Assembly: GCF_030733425.1 (NCBI RefSeq)
Contig: NZ_JASHIZ010000003.1
Location: 62,001 to 126,000, forward strand
Origin: Roseovarius sp. MMSF_3350
GTDB taxonomy: Bacteria; Pseudomonadota; Alphaproteobacteria; Rhodobacterales; Rhodobacteraceae
Length of the DNA: 64,000 bases
Direction of reading: 5' to 3'
Under the pieces are notes generated by a model. It saw only the letters and a program-made list of their open reading frames with translations. It had not been told where the DNA came from and made no database searches. Position numbers and translations under genes: made by a program. Positions within the stretch are counted from its first letter, which is position 1; each line of letters opens with the position of its first letter. Below are positions 41,030 to 50,627 of this stretch, in pieces.

Positions 41030-42217
41030 ATGAACAAGGTGCGCGACCAGTACGAGGCCTATCCCTATCCCGAGCGGGATCCGAGGGACGAGAAAAAGCG
41101 GCTTATCCTGGGCTCGCCGTCGCTGCCGCAGGAGATCGACCATTACGTCTTCGGCGGTCAGCGGGACTGGTCGCAGCCGCTGCGTATCTTCGTGGCCGGT
41201 GGTGGCACGGGCGACGGCCTCATCCAGCTGACGGCGCTTCTGACGCAATATGGCAAGCCGTATCAGGCGACCTATATCGATCTCTCCGCCGCTTCACGGA
41301 AGGTGGCGGAGGCACGGGCAAGGACGCGCGGGCTGAAGAACATCACCTTCGTCACAGGCAGCCTGCTGGACGCGCCGGACCATGGTCCCTTCGACTACAT
41401 CGACTGCTGCGGCGTACTGCATCATCTGCCCGACCCGGACGCCGGCTTCACCGCGCTGCGCCAGGCCCTCGCCCCCGGCGGTGGCATAGGCTTCATGGTC
41501 TACGCCCCCTATGGCCGCTCCGGTGTCTATCCCTTGCAGGAAGCCTTCACCGCCCTTTACGAAGACATGTCCCCGAAGGACCGGCTGAAGGCCGCGCGCC
41601 AGGTCGTCGAGCGCTTGCCGGCGGGCCACCCCTTCAAGTCCAACACCAATCTCAACGATCACAAGAGCGGCGACGCGGGGTTTTACGACCTGCTGCTGCA
41701 CAGCACCGACCGCGCCTATGACGTGCAATCGCTGACCGACACGCTCGACCGCACCGGCTGGTCCTTTGCGGGCTTCACCGTTCCGATCCTCTATGACCTC
41801 GCTCGTTTGGCGCCGGTGCCTGCGGGGATGGACCCGGTCGCGGCTATGGCCGTGGCCGAGAAACTCAACGGCACGATCCGCACCCACACGGGCTATGCCA
41901 CCGACACGCCGCGACCCGTGGCCTCTGGCAAGACGCGCACGCTCGTGCCGCACATCAAGGGGCTGCATGCCGCGCAGCTGGCCCGCGCCGTGGCCCAGGG
42001 GCAGACGCCTGCACTCGACACGGACGGCATCAGGGACGCGCTCAGCCTGCCTCGACAGACCGCCCCCCTGCTGGCCGCCATCGATGGCCGCCGCAGCCTG
42101 CAGGAGATCGCAGGGCATGCCGGAATGGACCCGATCACCTTCGGCGGGCATTGGAGCCAGGTGGAAAAGGCGCTCCTGCCCTGGGGAATGCTGGTCTACT
42201 CGAACGTGCTGAGATAG
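41030..42217 (+). CDS. SAM-dependent methyltransferase with C-terminal extension
   Basis: A 395-residue protein. The class I methyltransferase fold lies in residues 45-200: VAGGGTGDGLIQLTAL is the SAM loop, ATYIDLSAASRKVAEARA the acidic position, and DYIDCCGVLHHLPDPDAG the post-core motif. It opens with the YEAYPYPERDPR pattern common to a roseobacter methyltransferase group. The last 120 residues are an unassigned helical domain. The substrate is unknown. It is followed by the SRAP gene 4 bp downstream. Confidence 0.83.
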   Translation: MNKVRDQYEAYPYPERDPRDEKKRLILGSPSLPQEIDHYVFGGQRDWSQPLRIFVAGGGTGDGLIQLTALLTQYGKPYQATYIDLSAASRKVAEARARTRGLKNITFVTGSLLDAPDHGPFDYIDCCGVLHHLPDPDAGFTALRQALAPGGGIGFMVYAPYGRSGVYPLQEAFTALYEDMSPKDRLKAARQVVERLPAGHPFKSNTNLNDHKSGDAGFYDLLLHSTDRAYDVQSLTDTLDRTGWSFAGFTVPILYDLARLAPVPAGMDPVAAMAVAEKLNGTIRTHTGYATDTPRPVASGKTRTLVPHIKGLHAAQLARAVAQGQTPALDTDGIRDALSLPRQTAPLLAAIDGRRSLQEIAGHAGMDPITFGGHWSQVEKALLPWGMLVYSNVLR

Positions 42218-42221
42218 GCCG

Positions 42222-42887
42222 ATGTGCGGACGTTTCGCCGTCACCCTGCCGCAGGACGCCATGGCCCGGCTCTTTGCCGCGCGGCCCGTTAACGATTTGC
42301 CAGCGGTTCCCAATTACAACGTCTGTCCGACCAATGATGTGCATGTGGTGACCTCCGATGGCACCGACCGGCAGCTTGGGTCGATGCGCTGGGGTTTCAT
42401 CCCGCACTGGTACAAGAATCCCGCTGACGGCCCGTTACTGATCAACGCCCGGGCCGAGACCATCGCGGAAAAGCCCGCATTCCGGGCGGCGGCGCGCGAG
42501 CGGCGCTGCCTGATCCCGGCCAGCGGATTTTACGAATGGACCAAGGACGAGGACGGCAACCGCCTGCCCTGGTTCATCCACCCGGCCCGGGGCGACGCAC
42601 TGGCGTTCGCGGGCGTCTACCAGTCGTGGGACAAGGGCGATGAACCTATGGTCACCTGCGCGATCGTCACCACCGGGGCGAACGAACCGATGCAGCAGAT
42701 CCATCACCGGATGCCGGTGATCCTGGCCGAAAAGGATTGGCCGCTCTGGCTGGGCGAGGCAGGCCACGGTGCGGCCACGCTGATGACCGCGGCACCGGAC
42801 GACGCGCTGAACTTCTACCGCGTTGACCCGAAGGTCAATTCCAACCGCGCCTCCGGTCCTGACCTGATCGACCCGCTCGACGACTGA
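42222..42887 (+). CDS. SRAP/DUF159 abasic-site peptidase (YedK/HMCES type)
   Basis: A 221-residue protein forming a covalent thiazolidine crosslink with abasic sites in single-stranded DNA through the N-terminal cysteine (C2, exposed after Met removal). The catalytic set is complete: N75 in INARAET, E105 in GFYEW and H161 in IHHRMPVIL. It protects abasic sites during replication. It follows the methyltransferase by 4 bp and is probably co-transcribed. Confidence 0.92.
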   Translation: MCGRFAVTLPQDAMARLFAARPVNDLPAVPNYNVCPTNDVHVVTSDGTDRQLGSMRWGFIPHWYKNPADGPLLINARAETIAEKPAFRAAARERRCLIPASGFYEWTKDEDGNRLPWFIHPARGDALAFAGVYQSWDKGDEPMVTCAIVTTGANEPMQQIHHRMPVILAEKDWPLWLGEAGHGAATLMTAAPDDALNFYRVDPKVNSNRASGPDLIDPLDD

Positions 42888-42908
42888 TTATTCGTACGAA
42901 TAATCTAT

Positions 42909-43904
42909 TTACCGGCCCGCCATCAGCCGCGCCATATCGAGCATTCGGCAGGAAAAGCCCCACTCGTTGTCATACCAGCCGAAGACCCGCAGCAACCCGC
43001 CGGTCGACACGCTGGTCTCGGGGCCGACGAGGACGAGCGATTCCGGCCGCCCCCGCAGGTCCGAGCTGACCAGCGGTTGCTCGGTCCAGCCGAACACGCC
43101 GCCGGGCCGCACCGCGCCCTGCAGCACCGTATTCACCGCCGCCGCGTCCACCCTCTCGCGCGTCTGCACCGTCAGGTCGATGCACGACACGCTGGCCGTG
43201 GGCACGCGGATTGCCCGGGCCTCGATCCGGCCTTTCAGATGCGGCAGGACAAGCCCGGTCTGATCCTGCGCGCTGGTCGTCGTCGGCACCATCGAGAGGG
43301 CCGCGGCGCGGCTGCGCTCGGGCGCGGCGCGGGGCTTGTCCACCGTGGGCTGGCTGCCAGTATAGCAGTGCACCGTCGTCATCTGGCCACTGACCAGCCC
43401 GAGCGCCTCGTCCAGAAGGCGCGCCAGCGGGGCCAGAGCGTTGGTCGTGCAGGAGGCGTTCGAGACGATCCGGTGCTCGCCCAGCTCGCCTTCGTTCGCG
43501 CCCATGACTAGCGTCACGTCCGCCTCCGGCGAGGGGCCGGAGATCAGAACCTTCCGCGCTCCGGCCTCGAGGCCGCGCTCGGCCACGGCGCGCTTGCCAC
43601 CCATGCCGGTGCATTCCAGCACGATGTCCACGCCTTTCAGATCCAGACGGCGCAGGTCCGCCTCGGCATGGAAAGGAATGTGCCGCCCGCCCACGATCAG
43701 CGTCGACTCTGCAAAGCCAACCTCCTCCGGCCACGGTCCGAAAACACTGTCGTACTGAAAGAGGTAGGCACAGGTGCTCAACGGCTCGATATCGTTGATC
43801 GCAACCAGCTCGAAATCCCGGGCATCACGCAGCAGGATCCGCAGCAGCGTCCGGCCGATACGACCGAAACCGTTGATGGCAACACGGATCGGCGGATTAG
43901 ACAT
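42909..43904 (-). CDS. Glyceraldehyde-3-phosphate dehydrogenase (divergent copy)
   Basis: A 331-residue NAD(P)-dependent dehydrogenase. The Rossmann motif is NGFGRIGRTLLR and the catalytic cysteine is C152 in SNASCTTN with its partner histidine H179 in TTVHCYTGSQ. The TGSQ replaces the usual TNDQ and CTGMGGK replaces the usual CTG-F/Y loop, so it is a divergent paralogue, perhaps with another acceptor or role. AGGAG precedes the ATG at 43904. A second, standard GAPDH elsewhere is expected. Confidence 0.9.
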   Translation of the reverse strand: MSNPPIRVAINGFGRIGRTLLRILLRDARDFELVAINDIEPLSTCAYLFQYDSVFGPWPEEVGFAESTLIVGGRHIPFHAEADLRRLDLKGVDIVLECTGMGGKRAVAERGLEAGARKVLISGPSPEADVTLVMGANEGELGEHRIVSNASCTTNALAPLARLLDEALGLVSGQMTTVHCYTGSQPTVDKPRAAPERSRAAALSMVPTTTSAQDQTGLVLPHLKGRIEARAIRVPTASVSCIDLTVQTRERVDAAAVNTVLQGAVRPGGVFGWTEQPLVSSDLRGRPESLVLVGPETSVSTGGLLRVFGWYDNEWGFSCRMLDMARLMAGR

Positions 43905-43992
43905 GTCGGTGACTCCTGTGTTTGGTTTCGGATCGAACAATCGCCGCGACATTAAGGGCTTTCCAGCCGTGAAATATTATTTGATCAAATTC

Positions 43993-45342
43993 CTAGCGCG
44001 CGGCGGCACCCCCGGTGTGCCCGGTCCGGGCAACGGAGGCTTCCAGCGCCGGATACCGAAACCACAGCGTCGCGCCCCGCGCAACGAAGCTGATCAATAA
44101 CGCCAGCCACAGCCCGTGGTTGCCCAGCCACGGCACAAGGACCATTGCTGCCAGGACATAGAGGATCAGGCTAAGCGCCATCATGTTGCGCATGTCCCCG
44201 GCCCGCGTCGCACCGATGAAGATGCCATCCAGCATGAACGGCGCGACGCCGACCACCGGCGCGATACAGACATAGACCAGAAAAGCGCGCGCCTCGGCCT
44301 GCACCTCCGGCGCCTTGGCCATCAGGTCGATGATCGCCCCGCCCCACAGCGCAAAGGCAAGCGCCATCAGCACCACGATGGCCATCGCCCAGATGCTCGT
44401 CAGGAGCGCCCCCCGGCGCAGCCGCGCGACGCTGCCCTGTCCGAAGGCCTGCCCGACAAGCGCCTCGGCGGCAAAGGCGAAACCGTCGAGCGCGTGGGCT
44501 GAAATGTTCAGGAACTGCAATAGCACCTGGTTGGCCGCGAGAGTGACATCCCCGAAACCGCCGCCGAGCAGCAGGAACGAGATAAATATCGCCTGAAGCA
44601 TCAGCGAACGTAGTAGAATATCGCGATTGACCGCCATCATGCGCGCGAGTTGCACCCTGTCGAACACCCGGCCCCAATCGCGCCACGCGGGCATGCCCCA
44701 GACGTCGCGGCACAGCCACAGGCCAAGGATGAGGCCCGACCACTCGGCAATGAAGGTGGCCCATGCCACACCGGCCACGCCAAGGTCCAACCCCAGCACG
44801 AACCACAGGTCCAACAGGATGTTCACGCCGTTCATCACCACCTGCAGCACCAGCACCGCGCGGGTCCGCTCCAGCGCGATCAGCCAGCCGGTCACTCCGT
44901 ATAGCGCGATGAGTGCCGGTGCGCTCCAGACACGGATCGCCATGTACTCCAGTGCCAGCGCCTCCACCTCCGCACTGGCCGGAGACACGAGGAATGCGCC
45001 GGAGAAGAGCGGCAATTGCAAAGCGATGACACCGATGCCGCCCGCCAGCCCGATCATCACCGACCGGGTCAACATGGCGGCCACCTCGGCGGAACGCCCG
45101 GCCCCGTGGGCCTGACTGGTCAGGCCGGTCGTACCCATGCGCAGAAAGCCGAATATCCAGTAGACCCCGGTAAGGATGATCGCCCCGATACCGACCGCCC
45201 CGATCGGGACCGCCTCGCCCATTTGTCCGACCACGCCGGTGTCGACCGCGCCGAGGATCGGCACGGTTGCGTTCGATAGCACGATCGGTATGGCGATGTT
45301 CAGGACGCGTCTGTGCGTGACCTCCGCCGGGGTCTCAGCCAT
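43993..45342 (-). CDS. MATE family efflux transporter
   Basis: A 449-residue membrane protein with twelve predicted spans, of the DinF-like branch of the MATE family. Marks are IAIPIVLSNATVPILGAVDT, GFLRMGTTGLTSQAHGAG (with the loop between spans), AALVGQAFGQG near the middle and DGIFIGATRAGDMRNMMA. It exports drugs or metabolites against Na+ or H+. It overlaps the upstream thioesterase gene by 8 bp, forming an operon with the two thioesterases. Confidence 0.92.
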   Translation of the reverse strand: MAETPAEVTHRRVLNIAIPIVLSNATVPILGAVDTGVVGQMGEAVPIGAVGIGAIILTGVYWIFGFLRMGTTGLTSQAHGAGRSAEVAAMLTRSVMIGLAGGIGVIALQLPLFSGAFLVSPASAEVEALALEYMAIRVWSAPALIALYGVTGWLIALERTRAVLVLQVVMNGVNILLDLWFVLGLDLGVAGVAWATFIAEWSGLILGLWLCRDVWGMPAWRDWGRVFDRVQLARMMAVNRDILLRSLMLQAIFISFLLLGGGFGDVTLAANQVLLQFLNISAHALDGFAFAAEALVGQAFGQGSVARLRRGALLTSIWAMAIVVLMALAFALWGGAIIDLMAKAPEVQAEARAFLVYVCIAPVVGVAPFMLDGIFIGATRAGDMRNMMALSLILYVLAAMVLVPWLGNHGLWLALLISFVARGATLWFRYPALEASVARTGHTGGAAAR

Positions 45343-45844
45343 CGCGGCGCGGCATCAGAAAGTGCCCCGTGGCCTGCGCGAAGGGGCGCGCGCGGTTGTC
45401 CTGCCACGCCTCGGCGCGGACCGAGGCATAGCGCCGCCCCGAGCGGGTGACCACGGCGCGGGCATAGGCGTCTCGCGGCAGGCCCGAGCGCAGGTAATCC
45501 ACGGTGAAATCAATTGTCTTGGGCAGGCGGGGCACGTCACCGGCCTCGAACGCCTCGACCGCCAGTTCGCCGGACTCCATCTCGTCCCACAGCATTGCCC
45601 AACTCAGTGTGATGATCGACGTCACCTCGAGGAAGGCCGCCGTCGCCCCACCATGCAGCGCCGGCAAGAGCGGATTGCCGATCAGCTTTTCGTCGAAGGG
45701 CATTAGCCCGGTCAACTCGTCGCCGCGCCGGTCGAACTCGATCCCCATGAACCGGATATAGGGCACACCTTCGACCAGCGCGCGCAGGGCCGCGTCGCGG
45801 CGTTGCTTGATCACCTGAACGGGTTCGGGACGCGCGCGGCTCAT
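45335..45844 (-). CDS. PaaI-like hotdog thioesterase
   Basis: A 169-residue hotdog-fold thioesterase with the FMGIEFDRRGDELTGLMPFD strand-loop, LPALHGGATAAFLEVTSII with the helix-forming HGG motif, and paired terminal strands (RSGRRYASVRAEAWQ). It hydrolyses acyl-CoA esters. Start at 45844 overlaps the other thioesterase by 4 bp; upstream in-frame sequence belongs to that gene. The two enzymes probably act on different acyl chains and may recycle CoA for the oxidation genes. Confidence 0.87.
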   Translation of the reverse strand: MSRARPEPVQVIKQRRDAALRALVEGVPYIRFMGIEFDRRGDELTGLMPFDEKLIGNPLLPALHGGATAAFLEVTSIITLSWAMLWDEMESGELAVEAFEAGDVPRLPKTIDFTVDYLRSGLPRDAYARAVVTRSGRRYASVRAEAWQDNRARPFAQATGHFLMPRRDG

Positions 45845-46263
45845 GTCTTGTCCGCCACGGTAAAGGTGCCGGTGGCCTGTGCCACGGGCCGGTCGGCATC
45901 GTCGTCCAGCGTCTGCGCCCGAACGAAGGCGACCGAACGGGTGATATGGTAGCACTCGGCCCGCGCCCGGATCGCCTGGCCGGGCTTGGCCGGCCGCATG
46001 TAGTCGATGCGCAGGTCGATCGTCGCGGTGGCCCCGGGCGAGTCCGGGTGGCTCATCACCGCGGCGCCACAGCACGTATCCATCAGCGCCGACACCGCCC
46101 CGCCGTGGATCACGCCGGATTCCGGGTCGCCGACGAGGTGCTCGGCATAGTCCATCTTCATCTCGGCCACGCCGTCGCCCACATGGGTGATCTCCATCCC
46201 CATCGCCTTGGCGTGCGGTATCGCGCCCATGAATTGCGCGGCGATCTTGTTGTTGTTGGTCAT
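45841..46263 (-). CDS. PaaI-like hotdog thioesterase (second)
   Basis: A 140-residue hotdog thioesterase with VIHGGAVSALMDTCCGAAVMS (HGGxxxxLxDT helix motif), IDLRIDYMRPAKPGQAI and VAFVRAQTLDDD. This is the classical PaaI/YdiI layout. It is the first gene of the transcript that continues through the other thioesterase and the MATE pump, and the two thioesterase frames meet in an ATGA joint. The range of acyl groups used is unknown. Confidence 0.9.
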   Translation of the reverse strand: MTNNNKIAAQFMGAIPHAKAMGMEITHVGDGVAEMKMDYAEHLVGDPESGVIHGGAVSALMDTCCGAAVMSHPDSPGATATIDLRIDYMRPAKPGQAIRARAECYHITRSVAFVRAQTLDDDADRPVAQATGTFTVADKT

Positions 46264-46377
46264 GAAACGTCCTGCGGCTTGGTCGCCTCTTTATGGTCTC
46301 TAATCCAGATGCGCCGCAAGGGTGCCTGTTGCGCGATCCGACCTATGTCTCTTAAGTAGACGTGAGGAGGACCCGTA

Positions 46378-46746
46378 ATGTCAGAGCAACGCCTGTCATT
46401 CAAGGAGATGTGCGCCAGGTTCGACGTGACCCCGCGCACGCTTCGGTACTACGAATACATCGAATTGCTCAGCCCCGACCGCGAGGGGCGTTCCCGCTAT
46501 TACGGTCCCCGCGAAGTGGCCCGCATGACCCTGATCTTGCGCGGTCGTCGCTGGGGCTTTGCCCTCGAGGATATCCGCCAGTGGCTCGAGATCTACGAGG
46601 AAAAAGGGACCGACGCCCAGTTGCGCACCTGGATCGACCTTGCCGACCGCCAACTCGAGGAATTGCGCAGCCAGAAGGAACAGCTGGAGCAGTCCATCGC
46701 CGAGCTGAAAGAGGCCCGCGATTCGACCGAAAAGTCGCTTGGCTAG
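46378..46746 (+). CDS. MerR-family transcriptional regulator
   Basis: A 122-residue MerR regulator: helix-turn-helix FKEMCARFDVTPRTLRYYEY, the wing SRYYGPREVARMTLIL and a coiled-coil dimer helix from about residue 75. There are no cysteines in the effector part, so metals are unlikely ligands. It is related to LiuR/PsrA-like MerR proteins that control acyl-CoA degradation. Ribosome site GAGGAGG lies upstream. The next gene encodes a similar regulator. Confidence 0.88.
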   Translation: MSEQRLSFKEMCARFDVTPRTLRYYEYIELLSPDREGRSRYYGPREVARMTLILRGRRWGFALEDIRQWLEIYEEKGTDAQLRTWIDLADRQLEELRSQKEQLEQSIAELKEARDSTEKSLG

Positions 46747-46820
46747 AGCCTCCCGCGCCGGCAATTTCAGATTAATTCCGCACATAAATTGCGCCGCTCG
46801 CCGGTTGACCTTGCCTGATC

Positions 46821-46861
46821 TTACGTAAAGCGCAAAGTGACGTTACGTAGCGGTTACGTAA
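46821..46861 (+). promoter_or_regulatory. Three TTACGTA motifs before the second MerR gene
   Basis: TTACGTAA (46821-46828), TTACGTA (46843-46849) and TTACGTAA (46854-46861) occur at spacings of 22 and 11 bp, so all lie on one face of the helix. LiuR-type MerR regulators of acyl-CoA degradation bind motifs built on TTTACGTxAACG, so these are probable autoregulatory sites of the MerR gene that begins at 46936 and of the dehydrogenase behind it. Confidence 0.65.
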
Positions 46862-46935
46862 ACCGGGCAACGTGTTGTACCGGTACGCATCGCCTCACAT
46901 GTTCCGGCCAGTTGATCAGATTTATGGAAAGCGAC

Positions 46936-47337
46936 ATGACCGACGAAACGATGACAATTCGCGAGATGTGCGACGCGTTCAACGTGACGCCGCGGACCCT
47001 GCGTTTCTACGAGGCGAAAGAGCTGCTCTTCCCCCGCCGGGAAGGTCAGAAGCGACTGTTCACCAAGAGCGACCGCGCCCGGCTCAAGCTGATCCTGCGC
47101 GGCAAGCGCTTCGGTTTCAGCCTCGAGGAAATCCGCCAGCTTCTGAACCTTTACGACCGTGGCGACCAGCAGCTGACGCAGCTGGAGACGACTTACGAGA
47201 TCGCCAAGGACCGGCTGGAAGAGCTTGAACGCCAGCGCGACGAACTGACCGCCGCCATCGACGAGCTGCGCGACCAGATGAAATGGGGCGAGAGGATGAT
47301 CTCCTCGCTCCGCCAGACACCGAAAGCCGCGGAATGA
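46936..47337 (+). CDS. MerR-family regulator of acyl-CoA oxidation, LiuR-like
   Basis: A 133-residue MerR regulator with TIREMCDAFNVTPRTLRFYEA, the wing EGQKRLFTKSDRARLKLILRG, and a long coiled-coil dimer helix (TYEIAKDRLEELERQRDELT). About 40 percent of the first 75 residues agree with the previous regulator. ATG 46936 follows GGAAAG; ATG 46924 is an alternative. It is 40 bp upstream of the DmdC-like dehydrogenase and so is likely its direct regulator. Confidence 0.87.
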   Translation: MTDETMTIREMCDAFNVTPRTLRFYEAKELLFPRREGQKRLFTKSDRARLKLILRGKRFGFSLEEIRQLLNLYDRGDQQLTQLETTYEIAKDRLEELERQRDELTAAIDELRDQMKWGERMISSLRQTPKAAE

Positions 47338-47377
47338 TCCCCGGCCCGACACTGTGATGTTTTAGGGAGACCACCAC

Positions 47378-49156
47378 ATGCCGAGCTACACCCCGCCCAC
47401 CAAGGACATGCAGTTCATTCTGCACGATGTCCTGAAGGTCAGCACCACCGACACCCCCGGCTATGCCGAACTGGATCGTGATTTCACCGGCGCCGTGCTG
47501 GAAGAGGCCGGCAAGATCGCGTCCGAGGTTCTGGCCCCGCTCAACGTCGTGGGCGACACCGAGGGCTGCAAGCTGGAAAACGGCGTCGTCCGCACGCCCA
47601 CCGGCTTCAAGGCGGCCTTCGACCAGGTGCGCGAGGGTGGCTGGACGGCGCTCGACCTGCCCGAGGAATTCGGCGGGCAGAACATGCCCTATATCCTGGG
47701 CACCGCGGTGGGCGAGATGTTCTCGGCCGCGAACCAGGCCTTCACCATGTACCAGGGCCTCACACACGGCGCGGCCTCGGCAATCCTGGCCCATGGGTCC
47801 GAGGATCAGAAAGCGACCTACCTGCCCAAGATGGCGTCCTGCGACTGGACCGGCACGATGAACCTGACCGAGCCGCATTGCGGCACCGACCTTGGGCTCA
47901 TGCGCACCAAGGCGGAACCGCAGGGTGACGGCAGCTACAAGATCACCGGCCAGAAGATCTTCATCTCGTCGGGCGAGCACGACATGGCCGACAACATCAT
48001 CCACTTGGTGCTGGCCAAGATCCCCGGCGGCCCCGAGGGTATCAAGGGCGTCAGCCTCTTCATCGTGCCGAAGTTCATCGTCAAGGACGACGGCTCGCTG
48101 GGCGAACGCAACGGCGTCGCCTGCGGCAAGATCGAGGAGAAGATGGGCATCCACGGCAACTCGACCTGCGTCATGAACTATGACGAGGCGACGGGCTACC
48201 TGCTGGGTGAAGAGCACAAGGGCATGCGCGCCATGTTCACCATGATGAACGAGGCCCGAATCGGCGTCGGCATGCAGGGCCTGGCCCAGGCCGATGTCGC
48301 CTACCAGAACGCGCTGGCATACGCCAAGGACCGTCTGCAAGGCCGCGACGTGACCGGCGTCAAGAACCCCGATGGCCCGGCTGACCCGCTGATCGTGCAT
48401 CCGGATATCCGCCGCGCGCTCTTGGACCAGAAAAGCTTTGTCGAAGGCGCCCGCGCGTTCCTTCTGTGGGGCAGCCAGATGATCGACCAGTCACATCGCG
48501 GCAATGACGCCGCCGCCGAAGGGATGGTCAGCCTGCTGACCCCGATCATCAAGGGCTTTTTGACCGACGAGGGCTTTGACATGACGATCCTCGCCCAGCA
48601 GGTCTATGGCGGCCACGGCTATATCGAGGAATGGGGCATGTCCCAGTTCGCCCGCGACGCCCGGATCGCCATGATCTACGAAGGCGCCAACGGCGTCCAG
48701 GCGCTCGATCTGGTGGGCCGCAAGCTGGCGCAGGACGGCGGCAAGCACGTCATGGCCTTCTTCGACATGGTCAAGGCGTTCATCAAGGAAAACGAGGGCC
48801 ATCCGGCGCTGAAGTCCGATTTCCTCGACCCGCTCAAGGAAAGCTCCAAGCACCTGCAACAGGCCGGCATGTTCTTCATGCAGAACGGCATGAAGAACCC
48901 CAATGCCGCGCTGTCGGGATCGTATGACTTCATGCACCTTTTCGGGCATGTCTGCCTGGGCCTGATGTGGGCGCAGATGGCCAAGGCCGCGCACGCGGCG
49001 ATCGAAGCGGGCGAAGGCGACACGGCCTTCTACAAGACCAAGATCGCCACGGGCCGCTTCTACATGAAACGCCGCCTGCCCGCTACGGGCATGCACCTGG
49101 CGCGCATCGAGTCCGGCGCCGAGCCGGTAATGGAGCTTGAAGCCGAGGCATTCTGA
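47378..49156 (+). CDS. Acyl-CoA dehydrogenase, DmdC-like
   Basis: A 592-residue flavin dehydrogenase with the long form (N-terminal helix, middle beta domain, C-terminal domains plus extra C-terminal helical domain). The catalytic base is E435 in [15 protein letters not shown], the usual site for this branch. The sequence opening ([15 protein letters not shown]) and [20 protein letters not shown] closely match DmdC, which oxidises 3-methylmercaptopropionyl-CoA in DMSP demethylation, as I recall it. Other family members act on ordinary acyl-CoA, so DMSP use is likely but not certain. Follows the MerR regulator by 40 bp. Confidence 0.8.
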   Translation: MPSYTPPTKDMQFILHDVLKVSTTDTPGYAELDRDFTGAVLEEAGKIASEVLAPLNVVGDTEGCKLENGVVRTPTGFKAAFDQVREGGWTALDLPEEFGGQNMPYILGTAVGEMFSAANQAFTMYQGLTHGAASAILAHGSEDQKATYLPKMASCDWTGTMNLTEPHCGTDLGLMRTKAEPQGDGSYKITGQKIFISSGEHDMADNIIHLVLAKIPGGPEGIKGVSLFIVPKFIVKDDGSLGERNGVACGKIEEKMGIHGNSTCVMNYDEATGYLLGEEHKGMRAMFTMMNEARIGVGMQGLAQADVAYQNALAYAKDRLQGRDVTGVKNPDGPADPLIVHPDIRRALLDQKSFVEGARAFLLWGSQMIDQSHRGNDAAAEGMVSLLTPIIKGFLTDEGFDMTILAQQVYGGHGYIEEWGMSQFARDARIAMIYEGANGVQALDLVGRKLAQDGGKHVMAFFDMVKAFIKENEGHPALKSDFLDPLKESSKHLQQAGMFFMQNGMKNPNAALSGSYDFMHLFGHVCLGLMWAQMAKAAHAAIEAGEGDTAFYKTKIATGRFYMKRRLPATGMHLARIESGAEPVMELEAEAF

Positions 49157-49215
49157 ACCCTGTAGGGTGGGTTTCAAACCCACCCTGCGCCCGCCACGAT
49201 GACTGGGAGGACATC

Positions 49216-49428
49216 ATGCCGAAACGCTTTCGCCTGACCCGCCGCTTCAACGCCGCGATGACCGAGGACGGCTATCGCCGCCTGCGAAAATTCGCGCAGG
49301 AAGCGGGACTCGACGAAGGCGAGGCGCTGTCCTTCCTCTTCGAGAATTTCGACAGCGTGATCGACGAGGACACGTTCGGTCACCGTCTGCGCATCTTCAA
49401 TTCCGAACTCGACGCCCGCAAACGCTAG
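49216..49428 (+). CDS. Small protein of unknown function between two dehydrogenases
   Basis: A 70-residue soluble protein ([20 protein letters not shown], then [20 protein letters not shown]). It has a strong GGGAGGACATC ribosome site and lies 59 bp after one dehydrogenase and 11 bp before the next. The pattern resembles ribbon-helix-helix or small ligand-binding helical proteins, but no family is recognised. It may regulate or partner one dehydrogenase. Confidence 0.6.
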   Translation: MPKRFRLTRRFNAAMTEDGYRRLRKFAQEAGLDEGEALSFLFENFDSVIDEDTFGHRLRIFNSELDARKR

Positions 49429-49439
49429 GGAGGCCCCTC

Positions 49440-50579
49440 ATGTCCGCATGGATGACCGAAGAGCACGAAATGCTCACCGAGATGACGGCCAAGTTCATCA
49501 CCGAGGAATGGGGCCCGCATTTCGAGCGCTGGCGCAAGGCCGGCATAATGGACCGCGAGATCTGGCAGCAGGCCGGCGCGCTGGGCCTGCTCTGCCCCTC
49601 GATCCCCGAGGAATACGGCGGCGCGGGCGGTGATTTCGGCCACGAGGCGGTGATCTGCATCGAGCAATCCCGCGCCAATCTCGCAAGCTGGGGCAACCCG
49701 ATCCACTCCGGGATCGTGGCGCATTACCTCTTGGCCTATGGTAGCGAGGAACAAAAGAAGCGCTGGCTGCCCAAGATGGTTTCGGGCGACATGGTCGGCG
49801 CGCTGGCCATGACCGAACCCGGCGCCGGCTCGGACCTGCAAGGCATGAAGACCAAGGCCCTGCGCGAGGGCAATTCCTATCGCCTGACGGGGCAAAAAAC
49901 GTTCATCACGAACGGCCAGCACGCCGACCTGATCATCGTCGCCGCCAAGACCGATTCCACACAGGGGGCGAAGGGCATCTCGCTCGTCGTGGTCGAAACC
50001 GAGGGTGCCGAGGGGTTCAGCCGCGGCCGCAACCTCGACAAGAACGGGCTGAAGGCCGGCGACACGTCCGAGCTCTTCTTCGACAATGTCGAGATTCCCC
50101 CTGAGAACATCCTCGGCGGCGAAGAGGGCCGTGGCTTCTACCAGATGATGGAGCAACTGCCCCAGGAACGCCTGATAATCGCCTGCGGCGCCCAAGGCGC
50201 TCTGGAAGGCGGCGTCGCCCGCACCATTGCCTACACCAAGGAGCGCGAGGCGTTCGGCGCGCCCATCTTCGACAAGTTCCAGACGATCCGCTTTACCCTG
50301 ACCGAGTGCCTGACCAAGACCAAGGTCTGTCGCGCGTTCCTCGACGAATGTATCGAGGAACACCTGCACGGCAAGCTGAGCGTCGAGAAGGCCGCGATGG
50401 CGAAATACTGGCTGACCGATACGCAGTTCGAGGTGCTGGACGCCTGCGTGCAACTGCATGGCGGCTACGGCTACATGACCGAGTACGACATCGCTGAGAT
50501 GTGGGCCGACGCGCGGGTGCAGCGCATTTACGGCGGCACCAACGAGATCATGAAAGAACTGATTTCGAGGTCGCTATGA
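49440..50579 (+). CDS. Acyl-CoA dehydrogenase, long-chain or isovaleryl type
   Basis: A 379-residue acyl-CoA dehydrogenase with the standard [19 protein letters not shown] and [17 protein letters not shown] segments. The catalytic base is not the usual Glu of the IYEGTxEI position (here IYGGTNEI) but E243 in LPQERLIIA, as in the long-chain and isovaleryl-CoA enzymes. That suggests branched or long-chain substrates. It follows the small gene at 49216. Confidence 0.92.
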   Translation: MSAWMTEEHEMLTEMTAKFITEEWGPHFERWRKAGIMDREIWQQAGALGLLCPSIPEEYGGAGGDFGHEAVICIEQSRANLASWGNPIHSGIVAHYLLAYGSEEQKKRWLPKMVSGDMVGALAMTEPGAGSDLQGMKTKALREGNSYRLTGQKTFITNGQHADLIIVAAKTDSTQGAKGISLVVVETEGAEGFSRGRNLDKNGLKAGDTSELFFDNVEIPPENILGGEEGRGFYQMMEQLPQERLIIACGAQGALEGGVARTIAYTKEREAFGAPIFDKFQTIRFTLTECLTKTKVCRAFLDECIEEHLHGKLSVEKAAMAKYWLTDTQFEVLDACVQLHGGYGYMTEYDIAEMWADARVQRIYGGTNEIMKELISRSL

Positions 50580-50627
50580 TTTTCTGGCCCGACCGCATGA
50601 CACAGCGCGCTGGACGCCTTCGGCGAG

